Shown: piece after piece, positions 16,391 through 23,702 of the stretch | How the letters are laid out: each line of letters opens with the position of its first letter | How positions within the stretch are numbered: position 1 is the stretch's first letter | DNA from: Dyadobacter sp. 50-39 | GTDB lineage: Bacteria; Bacteroidota; Bacteroidia; Cytophagales; Spirosomataceae | Direction: 5' to 3' | DNA: 64,000 nucleotides | Assembly: GCA_001898145.1 (NCBI GenBank) | Contig: MKSR01000008.1 | Span: 124,001-188,000 of the forward strand | Position numbers and translations under genes: made by a program | The notes under the pieces: generated by a model | Told to the model about the DNA's origin: nothing | Database searches by the model: none | What the model saw: the letters and a program-made list of their open reading frames with translations, nothing else

Positions 16391-17044
16391 TTATTTAAGT
16401 TTACTGTTTGTACTTTTTTGTTTTGGTGAGCTTTTCGATGGTGCGGCTGGCTGCTGCTGAGCCGGATCTTCCGGTTTCGCAGTTTTATCGTTGGAGCCGG
16501 TCTTGTCGTTACCTCCGGCTTTATTGGCTTTCGGGTCGATTCCCAACTCTTCCATCACATAGTCCGAATAGTCGTGCTTGGGATTGGTATAGAGCATGCC
16601 AATGTCGCTGGATTTATCGAACATGAAATCGAGTCTGCGCTGGCTGCAAACCTTGGTTACTGCGCGCTGCACCTTTTCCAGCACCGGCTTCATGAGTTCC
16701 TTTTTCTTCTGGAACAGCAACCCTTCCACACCGAATATCTTGCTGTTGTACTCTCCGGCTTCGAGTTCCTTCTCCTTGATTTCGCCCTGCCTCTTCCGTT
16801 TTAAGTCATCGGTGAGCAAAATCTCCTCAGCCATGTAAGCGCGCTGCATGCGGTCTATTTCTGCAAATTTATCAGAGATTTCCTTTGCCCACTTGTCCGA
16901 GAACTTCTTCATCTCCACTTGCGCAGCCTGGTATTCGGGCATCTTACTGGTGATGAACTCCATGTCCGTATACCCGATTTTCTGGGCATATAGTGCTGAA
17001 CTGCATAGAATTGACAAAACTAGTAAAATAAAGATGTTCTTCAT
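16391..17044 (-). CDS. OmpH/Skp-family periplasmic chaperone
   Basis: 217 residues. Signal peptide (about 1-20), then IGYTDMEFITSKMPEYQAAQ, long charged helices (about 45-120) and the closing LDFMFDKSSDIGMLYTNPKHDYSDYVMEELGI, as expected for Skp/OmpH. About 40 C-terminal residues are polar low complexity (GGNDKTGSNDKTAKPEDPAQ and SSPKQKSTNSKLK). It should guard outer-membrane proteins crossing the periplasm. It sits directly after bamA and before a second ompH, an arrangement common in Bacteroidota. The two paralogues share the core but not the tail, which suggests duplication followed by separate tail growth. Confidence 0.9.
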   Translation of the reverse strand: MKNIFILLVLSILCSSALYAQKIGYTDMEFITSKMPEYQAAQVEMKKFSDKWAKEISDKFAEIDRMQRAYMAEEILLTDDLKRKRQGEIKEKELEAGEYNSKIFGVEGLLFQKKKELMKPVLEKVQRAVTKVCSQRRLDFMFDKSSDIGMLYTNPKHDYSDYVMEELGIDPKANKAGGNDKTGSNDKTAKPEDPAQQQPAAPSKSSPKQKSTNSKLK

Positions 17045-17098
17045 GCCAAGCCGCTAATATAATTTGCAAACCTCTTAACGAAAGCCTCTCTCAGATTA

Positions 17099-19696
17099 TT
17101 ATCTGATTTGCTGGCCGATTGTAAAGTGGAACTGCGGTCCGCTGCGGGTGTTCTGTCCCTGAATTTTGTCAAAGCCATATCCCCAGTCGATACCCAGCAA
17201 ACCAAACGCAGGCATGAAAATCCGTGCACCTACACCCGCTGAACGTTTCAGATCGAACGGGTTGAACTCGCTGTACGTACCCCAGTTGTTTCCACCTTCC
17301 GCAAAACCAAGCACAAAGATCGTTGCCTGCGGGTTAAGCGAAACTGGGTAGCGAAGTTCCATCACATATTTGTTATAAACAATACCTCCACCCGACGCCG
17401 GATAACCGTTAGCAGCCAGTGGTCCAACTTTCTGATCCTGGTAACCACGAAGACCGATAATGTCCTGATCCGCGAGTGAGAATGTACCCTGGCCCGCCAG
17501 ACCGGAACCACCCAGGATGAAGCGACCGAAAGGACTGTAACCAACCTTGTTTCCGTACGCGCCCAGGAAACCCATATGCGCCCTCGTGCTCAACACCAGC
17601 TTGCCCACGATGGTCGCATAGTAGCTCGCATCGAACATCCATTTGTGGTATTCAACCCAACGGTAGGTATCGGTTTTGTCCGAGAACGCTTTCTTCCTGA
17701 ATACGGAGTAAGGCGGTGTGAACGTCGCACTCAGAGAGATATTGCTGCCACTTCTCGGGAATTGGAAATCACTCAGCGTGTTCCGCGAAATGGTGGTGTT
17801 GAATGAAATGTTGTTGGACACACCCTTGCTGTAACCAATGCGGAAAATGTCGAGGCTGTCGAGACGGTAGCGTTGGTACGACAGCGAGTGCGTCATCACG
17901 AGGTTACGGTCCGGCTCTTTCAGACGGCGACCGAGTGAAAGTGTGATACCGTTGTTGTAGTAACCGCCGCGATAGCTAACCCTTCCGCCACCTCCGCTCG
18001 TGTTGTATCCATAGTACGAGCTCAGGTCGGTCATGCGGTAAACGGTACGCTGGAACGACACCCCGAAGTTGATCGGCTTCTTACCGCCCAGCCATGGTTC
18101 GCTGAACGACAGCGAGTAAGTCTGGTATTGCTTACCATTTGCCTGGAAGCGCAATGAGAGCTTCTGTCCGTCACCGGAAGGCAATGGCCGCCAGGTTTCA
18201 CGGTTCGGGATGTTTTTGATGGAGAAGTTATTGAATACCAATCCAAGCGTCCCCACAAAACCGATGTAACCTCCCCAGCCACCGGAAAGCTCGATCTGAT
18301 CGGATGGCTTTTCTTCCACGGTATACTCAATATCCACGGTACCGTCCGACTGGTTCGGTATCGGGTTGATCTGGATTTTCTCGGGATCGAAATAGCCCAT
18401 TTGCGACAATTGACGCTGGGTGTTGATGATCTCCGTCTTGCTGAATTTCTGTCCTGGTAATGTAAAAAGCTCGCGCAACACCACGCGGTCGCTGGTTTTG
18501 GTGTTACCGTTCAGGAGAATGCGGTTGATGGTCGCCTGCTTACCTTCGAACATACGAAGTTCCACGTCGATCGAGTCGCCTTCGATGGCTCTTTCTACCG
18601 GATCGATATGGAAATAGAGGTAACCGTCGTCCATGTAAATGGAACTGACGTCGGCACCCGGGATACCGTTGATCTTCTTGTCGAGTTCTTCCGGATTGTA
18701 GACATCTCCTTTCTTCACACCCAGGCGATCGCTCAGGTAGGCAGAGGTGTACAGGTAGTTACCCGACCAGGTGATGTTGCGGTAAAAGTATTTCTGACCT
18801 TCATCGATCTTCATGTCGATGCTGATCGTCTCATCGCCGTTTTTGATCGTATCGAACTCGATCACTGCGTCACGGTAACCGTTTTTCCGGTAGTACGCGA
18901 TCAGTTTCTCCTTGTCCTCGTCGTACTTTTTAGGAATGTATTTGGATGGGTTGAAAAGGCGGCCAATGCGTTTCTGCTTGGTACCTTTCATTTTGCGTTT
19001 CAGCGTTTTGTCGCTGATAGCCGTATTGCCTTCGATATTGATCTTCTGGATCTTTACTTTCCTACCCTTCGTGATCGCGAAGTTCAACGTAGCCTGGCCG
19101 CGCGTCGAATCGGGGATTTGCAGGACTTTTACCTTGGTATTGTAAAACCCTTTGTCCTGGTAATATTTCTTGATAACCAGCTGGGTGTTTTTGATGATAG
19201 TCGGCGTGATTACACGGCCCTTGATCAGCTTCACCTTGTCGTTCAATGTCTCGCGCTCACCTTTACGGATTCCTGAGAATGACACCTTATAGAGCCTTGG
19301 GCGTTCCTTGATATGGATATTCAGCCAAACCTTCTCGCCTTCGATCTTGGTGGCCATGATTTCCACATCATCGAGCGTCCCGAAATCCATCATTTTCTTG
19401 ATAGACGACGTGACCGCCGGGCCGGGAATACGGATTTTGTCACCTGGTTTCAGACCGGAAATGGAGACCATGGAGTTAGGGTCGAGGAACTGAGTGCCTG
19501 AGACGGTCACTTCCGCAATCGTATATTCCTTTGGATTGGCCGGGTCGATGCCGAGACTGGTCGGAGCGGCGGTAGGTTTTGCGCCTCCCAGGCCTACACG
19601 CTGCGCCTGTACGGAAACGCAGCAGCACAGCAGGATTAATGCAGAAAGACCTTTGAGATGTGCTAATGATTTATTCAAATTTTTCACTGGGTTCAT
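17099..19696 (-). CDS. bamA: Outer-membrane protein assembly factor BamA
   Basis: 865 residues. A signal sequence (about 1-31) is followed by five POTRA domains (about 55-460; for example YTIAEVTVSGTQFLD, VKIQKINIEGNTAISDKTL, TINRILLNGNTKTSDRVVLR) and a 16-strand barrel (about 480-865) with the conserved ...GLRGYQDQ...lid loop (the RGY/F element IIGLRGYQDQ) and a final strand ending QFHFTIGQQIR. BamA inserts beta-barrel proteins, including the TonB receptors of this window, into the outer membrane. It starts 6 bases after uppS stops and precedes two ompH genes, so chaperones and insertase are co-expressed. Confidence 0.95.
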   Translation of the reverse strand: MNPVKNLNKSLAHLKGLSALILLCCCVSVQAQRVGLGGAKPTAAPTSLGIDPANPKEYTIAEVTVSGTQFLDPNSMVSISGLKPGDKIRIPGPAVTSSIKKMMDFGTLDDVEIMATKIEGEKVWLNIHIKERPRLYKVSFSGIRKGERETLNDKVKLIKGRVITPTIIKNTQLVIKKYYQDKGFYNTKVKVLQIPDSTRGQATLNFAITKGRKVKIQKINIEGNTAISDKTLKRKMKGTKQKRIGRLFNPSKYIPKKYDEDKEKLIAYYRKNGYRDAVIEFDTIKNGDETISIDMKIDEGQKYFYRNITWSGNYLYTSAYLSDRLGVKKGDVYNPEELDKKINGIPGADVSSIYMDDGYLYFHIDPVERAIEGDSIDVELRMFEGKQATINRILLNGNTKTSDRVVLRELFTLPGQKFSKTEIINTQRQLSQMGYFDPEKIQINPIPNQSDGTVDIEYTVEEKPSDQIELSGGWGGYIGFVGTLGLVFNNFSIKNIPNRETWRPLPSGDGQKLSLRFQANGKQYQTYSLSFSEPWLGGKKPINFGVSFQRTVYRMTDLSSYYGYNTSGGGGRVSYRGGYYNNGITLSLGRRLKEPDRNLVMTHSLSYQRYRLDSLDIFRIGYSKGVSNNISFNTTISRNTLSDFQFPRSGSNISLSATFTPPYSVFRKKAFSDKTDTYRWVEYHKWMFDASYYATIVGKLVLSTRAHMGFLGAYGNKVGYSPFGRFILGGSGLAGQGTFSLADQDIIGLRGYQDQKVGPLAANGYPASGGGIVYNKYVMELRYPVSLNPQATIFVLGFAEGGNNWGTYSEFNPFDLKRSAGVGARIFMPAFGLLGIDWGYGFDKIQGQNTRSGPQFHFTIGQQIR

Positions 19697-19702
19697 ATAA
19701 TT

Positions 19703-20455
19703 CTACTTAGCACCATTCGCTTTAATTTGTTCACCCGTTTTGCCGAAACGTCTTTCGCGGTTCTGATACGAAAGTATCGCCTCGTACAAATGCTCCCGGC
19801 GGAAATCGGGCCAGAAAAGATCTTCATAAAAATACAGTTCGGAATATGCGAGTTGCCAAAGCAGGAAATTGCTGATCCTGTGGTCACCGCCTGTTCGCAG
19901 CATCAGGTCCACCTCTGGGCGGCTGCCCGTCGATAAATTACCAGCTACTACTTCTTCATTGACTTCTTCGGGAAGCAAAACACCGTTTCGGACATCTTCG
20001 GCTATTTTGCGCGCTGCCTGGGTAATGTCCCATTTGCCACTGTAACCCAATGCCAGGATGAGATTCAGGCCCGTATTGTTGCTTGTCTCCCTGATGGCTT
20101 TGTCCAATTGGTTCTGGCAGCTCTTCGGAAGGCTTACCGTATTACCAATCGTATCGAGTTTCACATTGTTTTTCATCATAGTCGGCAGCTCGTTGCCGAT
20201 CGATTGTACGAGCAGTTCCATCAGCGCCCTCACTTCGAACTCCGGGCGTGCCCAGTTTTCGGTTGAAAAAGCATACAACGTCAGACAAGAAACCCCGAGC
20301 TCCGCACATCCTTCCGTCACTTCCCTCACCGCCTTGATCGCATTACGGTGACCAAACACACGCGCTGCTCCCTGGTTTTGGGCCCATCTTCCGTTACCGT
20401 CCATGATAACGGCTATGTGTTTTGGCAGATTGCCCGTATCAATGAGCTCCTTCAT
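19703..20455 (-). CDS. uppS: Isoprenyl transferase (undecaprenyl diphosphate synthase type)
   Basis: 250 residues, full length for cis-prenyltransferases. VIMDGNGRWA (D19 binds Mg and the diphosphate), GHRNAIKAVRE, LTLYAFSTENW, LGYSGKWDI and DLMLRTGGDHRISNFLLWQLAYSELYF are all diagnostic. It makes the C55 lipid carrier for peptidoglycan and surface glycans in the cytoplasm. It opens the uppS-bamA-ompH-ompH operon. The start is preceded by AAAAGGAGTCAGGAGTA, two Shine-Dalgarno-like AGGAG cores, which is uncommon in Bacteroidota. Confidence 0.96.
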   Translation of the reverse strand: MKELIDTGNLPKHIAVIMDGNGRWAQNQGAARVFGHRNAIKAVREVTEGCAELGVSCLTLYAFSTENWARPEFEVRALMELLVQSIGNELPTMMKNNVKLDTIGNTVSLPKSCQNQLDKAIRETSNNTGLNLILALGYSGKWDITQAARKIAEDVRNGVLLPEEVNEEVVAGNLSTGSRPEVDLMLRTGGDHRISNFLLWQLAYSELYFYEDLFWPDFRREHLYEAILSYQNRERRFGKTGEQIKANGAK

Positions 20456-20770
20456 TACTCCTGACTCCTTTTAACCTTTTTTAACAAAACAAAAACAACA
20501 TGATCGAAGCGGTTGCCGTCGGGAATGATTTCCGGTCGCTCCGGGTTATTTCAGGAATCACTTTGCCAGTAAACAAATACGCAGCAACCTGTCAATGTGT
20601 GCCGAAATCTGCACAATTCATTCCTGCTCCCGTCACCGACCAATTAGAAAGCCCTGATGGACAACGCATTAACTTCCAAATTACAATGGAAATTTAAACG
20701 AGGGCGCAATTTAGGAATAAGAATCAGGTCTACAAAATGAATATTCCGGTACAATCAGGATGTAATTCGA
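20456..20770. other. Intergenic region upstream of uppS
   Basis: 315 bases between the end of the LytTR regulator gene and the start of uppS, both on the minus strand. Apart from the Shine-Dalgarno-like sequence next to uppS I see nothing definite: no exact TAnnTTTG box on the minus strand, and no hairpin with a U-tract after the regulator gene. A 65-codon frame on the plus strand (20500-20697) has no coding character. Confidence 0.5.
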
Positions 20771-21553
20771 TTAATTATCAAGAAGATGGCGGATGGCATC
20801 ACCATAGGTACTCCCGCTGGTGACTTGCGAAGCCTTGCGATCGCGCATGACGATCACATACTTGCCGTTGAAGTGCTTCTGGATTTCCTTGATATGGTGG
20901 GAGTTGACAATACCCGCCCGGCTTACGCGGAGGTAATGCTTGGGCAGCTTCTCTTCGAGCGAAGTAAGCGTGTAGTTGAGCAGGTATTTCTGCCCGTCGA
21001 GCGTATTAAGGAAAACGTATTTCTCTTCCGCTTCGAAATGCGTGATCTCGGTCATCGGTATCAGCAGAATGCGGTCGCCGGATTTAACCGAGAGGGAAAA
21101 TATCTCTTTCTTCGGCTTCATTTCCTCCAAAAGCCTGAGCAGATTTTCGGAGTAGGGGTTGACGCTCCCCGAATGGCCGTTTGCAGCCTGGGTAATGTTC
21201 CTGATCTTATCTATCGTTTTCAAAAGCCGGTCGTTTTCCACCGGTTTTAACAGGTAATCCACCGAGTTCTCTTCAAATGCGCGGATCGCGTACTGGTCAT
21301 AGGCGGTCGAAAACACCACCAGCGGCATTCGGGTGAGTTTGGATAGCATTTCGAAACCGTTGAGCAATGGCATTTCGATATCGAGGAAAATAACGTCGGG
21401 ATGATGCCTATCTATTTCAACCAACCCCTCGGCACCGTTTCGGGCCTCCGACACGATATCGAAAGTTTCGGAGTGTTTTTCGAGCAGCCTTCTGAGCCGG
21501 CTCAATGCAAGCTGCTCATCGTCGATCAGGATGGTTTTAAGCGGAAAATGCAT
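20771..21553 (-). CDS. LytTR-family response regulator
   Basis: 260 residues from the ATG at 21553, chosen because MHFPLKTILIDDEQ begins exactly at the receiver domain. Receiver at about 5-120: acidic pair D11/D12, phospho-acceptor D58 in VIFLDIEMP, STAYD and K in LLKPVE. A linker follows, then a LytTR DNA-binding domain (about 158-260) with HYLRVSRAGIVNSHHIKEI and the final GDAIRHLL. Such regulators bind direct repeats upstream of targets when phosphorylated. It overlaps the kinase gene by 17 bases and is the last gene of a four-gene operon starting with a TonB receptor, so control of envelope or uptake genes is likely. Confidence 0.93.
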   Translation of the reverse strand: MHFPLKTILIDDEQLALSRLRRLLEKHSETFDIVSEARNGAEGLVEIDRHHPDVIFLDIEMPLLNGFEMLSKLTRMPLVVFSTAYDQYAIRAFEENSVDYLLKPVENDRLLKTIDKIRNITQAANGHSGSVNPYSENLLRLLEEMKPKKEIFSLSVKSGDRILLIPMTEITHFEAEEKYVFLNTLDGQKYLLNYTLTSLEEKLPKHYLRVSRAGIVNSHHIKEIQKHFNGKYVIVMRDRKASQVTSGSTYGDAIRHLLDN

Positions 21554-22985
21554 GACTGGATTGTTGATGATTTTCAATAGCGGATTTCTGAATGGCAATA
21601 TTAACCGATTTGTGCGGCTCATTCAGCAATTCGAGGCGGGCATTGTCACCGTAAAGCAATTTTAGTTTATCCTGAATACTGCGCATGCCGTACCCTGCAC
21701 CAAGGGTCTCCTCGAACGCCGGCCCATTATCGTGCACACACAAATGCAGCCACTGGTCCTTTTCATATATCTTCACCACGATATTGCCCTGGTCGGCCAT
21801 GCGCGAGATGCCGTGCTTGATCGCATTCTCGACAATCGGCTGCAAAATGAACTTGGGTACCTGCAGGTTTTTCAATGAATCCTCTTCCACTTCCACCGTA
21901 AACCGCAACCGGTCGCCGAACCGCACTTTTTCCACTTGCAGGTAAGTCTCCACCATTTCCAGTTCGTTTTCAATGGTATCGAAATAATCGCTCGTTTTGC
22001 GGCCCGTCGTGTAGCGGAAAAGCTTCGAAAGCAGCAGGGTCATTTCCTCTGCTTTATCAGGATTTTCGTGCACGAGGCTGGCAATGCTATTGAGCGAATT
22101 ATACAAAAAATGCGGGTTAATGCGGGCCTGCAATGCATCCAGTTCGGCCCTCGTTTTGAGTTTTTCCAGATTCAGCAGCTGGTATTCCTGGTCTGAAATT
22201 TTGCGGGATATCTGCCGGCCTTCCCGGCTCAGAAAGTAAAAAACATTCGCAATAGCCACGGGCGCCCACGCATACCAGTACCAGGGCGCATTCTGCGAAG
22301 GCTCGGCCGGGTAGCGTGCGATGTAGTCACTTACGATGCTGGTCGCAAAAAAGTAATGCACCGCTATCGCCAACAGGCTATCGAACAAAAAAATGAGGAT
22401 CGAAAGGATAATGTGCTTGGCTAGCAGGCTTTTGACGATCATGTCCAGCCAGGTCGTAAGCCCCTGCGTCAGCAGGATCGTGCATACGCCGGTAGCGATA
22501 TTGAGCACGACCAGGTATTTATAAAAAGCCAGGCGGACAGGCTCCTCGGTGAACGACAGCTCGGCCGTAAAATACGCGATCGCATTAAAGCCATACAATA
22601 TCACCGCGCCCAGAAACGCCGCCACCAGCGTGCCTACCCAGCCCTGGTTCTGAATAATGGCGATCAGGCTGAAATCCTGCCAGTTGAATGACTTCTCCTG
22701 CGAAGTAAAACTGAAATTAGCCCCCTCTACCCTTGCACCGTTCAAATCAACGTCGGACATACTGCTGAAACTCAGGTCCGCATTCCGCAGATCGGCGTTC
22801 CGGAAGGTCGTCCGGTCGAGGGCCGAGAAACGAAGTTTTGCATTACGCAGATTGGCCCCGTCGAAGTTGATATCCTTCAAACTCGAAAAGCTGAAATCTG
22901 CATTTTCCAGATCCATGTTACTGAAATCCCTTCCGTCCAGCGATGAGGCTGTCATGCGCAACGGCTTCGTCTTATTGTCGTCCAT
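21537..22985 (-). CDS. LytS-type sensor histidine kinase with N-terminal pentapeptide repeats
   Basis: 482 residues. Residues about 15-93 are pentapeptide repeats with the A[DN]LxF/L pattern (LENADFSFSSL, GANLRNAKLRFSAL, RNADLRNADLSFSSM). Then come about four membrane segments (about 118-138, 155-176, 190-213, 237-252), a short coiled coil, and the His-kinase domain of the LytS/YehU class: phospho-acceptor H292 in ARINPHFLYNSLNSI, N-box VENAIKHG (N387), DNG at 419-421 and a G-box near GAGYGM. Pentapeptide repeats fold as a right-handed beta-helix; as there is no signal peptide before them they should be cytoplasmic. It would phosphorylate the overlapping LytTR regulator. The repeat-kinase fusion is unusual. 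Confidence 0.92.
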   Translation of the reverse strand: MDDNKTKPLRMTASSLDGRDFSNMDLENADFSFSSLKDINFDGANLRNAKLRFSALDRTTFRNADLRNADLSFSSMSDVDLNGARVEGANFSFTSQEKSFNWQDFSLIAIIQNQGWVGTLVAAFLGAVILYGFNAIAYFTAELSFTEEPVRLAFYKYLVVLNIATGVCTILLTQGLTTWLDMIVKSLLAKHIILSILIFLFDSLLAIAVHYFFATSIVSDYIARYPAEPSQNAPWYWYAWAPVAIANVFYFLSREGRQISRKISDQEYQLLNLEKLKTRAELDALQARINPHFLYNSLNSIASLVHENPDKAEEMTLLLSKLFRYTTGRKTSDYFDTIENELEMVETYLQVEKVRFGDRLRFTVEVEEDSLKNLQVPKFILQPIVENAIKHGISRMADQGNIVVKIYEKDQWLHLCVHDNGPAFEETLGAGYGMRSIQDKLKLLYGDNARLELLNEPHKSVNIAIQKSAIENHQQSSHAFSA

Positions 22986-23009
22986 GCTACTAAACCCTAA
23001 GCGTTAATA

Positions 23010-23666
23010 TCAGTTTGTCTGAGAAAGCATCCATTCGGTTTCCATTTTGCCCCAATCCGGGTGAATAGCAGTCTCCGGCTTGAAGGCGCTGAACTTCTGC
23101 TGCGCTTTTTCGAGCATGGGTTTTGCCGCCTTCTTTCCACCGCCGTATTCCTCTGGTGTGAAAAACAGGCTCGAACCTTCGAGGTAGTAAATCCGCGGGT
23201 TCTCGGCATTGATCGACTTCGCCGATTGCAGGAAACCCTGGAATTTCTCCCCGTCTGTCTGCCAGCGGTTCATCGGATCGGCAGCGAGGTGGATTTGCGA
23301 CTGGTAGGCCTTCAAAATTTCCAGCTCGTCGTTAGGTTTCCCGGCAATGCCTTCCGCCTCTTTCAATAAGGCATTCGCTTTATCCAGATACTGATCTTTT
23401 TCATTCAAGGTTGGTGCTACGAAACCCAGGAGCACATTGGCATAGGCTGCGTAATATTTCGGAAGCCATTCTTTCGGCTCCGCCGCGGCGATGCGTTCGA
23501 AACGGTTGGAAATCTCTACCAGACTTTTAGGGTCGGGGTTGGAGCGGTCAATCGCCAGCAATGCATTGATCCCGTCACTCATTGCTTTGGTATACTTCTC
23601 GTTTTGCGCCCACACCATCCCGGTTGCAAGCACAAACAGCAATGCGAATGTGAATAGTCTTTTCAT
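23010..23666 (-). CDS. Secreted helical (TPR-like) protein of unknown function
   Basis: 218 residues. A signal peptide (MKRLFTFALLFVLATGMVWA, cleavage near 20) is followed by helical sequence with TPR-like spacing: LVEISNRFERIAAAEPKEWLP, KYYAAYANVLLGF, YLDKANALLKEAEGI and NPRIYYLEGSSLFF. The C-terminal part (GGGKKAAKPMLEKAQQKFSAF) continues the repeat style. It should be periplasmic. It lies 36 bases after the TonB receptor and 24 bases before the histidine kinase, so it may link receptor state to the kinase, which is inference. No named family is recognised. Confidence 0.83.
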   Translation of the reverse strand: MKRLFTFALLFVLATGMVWAQNEKYTKAMSDGINALLAIDRSNPDPKSLVEISNRFERIAAAEPKEWLPKYYAAYANVLLGFVAPTLNEKDQYLDKANALLKEAEGIAGKPNDELEILKAYQSQIHLAADPMNRWQTDGEKFQGFLQSAKSINAENPRIYYLEGSSLFFTPEEYGGGKKAAKPMLEKAQQKFSAFKPETAIHPDWGKMETEWMLSQTN

Positions 23667-23702
23667 GTTTTGTTTTGATTTAAATATTGAATATTGGATA
23701 AT

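Noticed and set aside
20500-20697. 65-codon plus-strand frame upstream of uppS
   Set aside because: Composition and lack of any neighbour signal suggest chance; no conserved motif.
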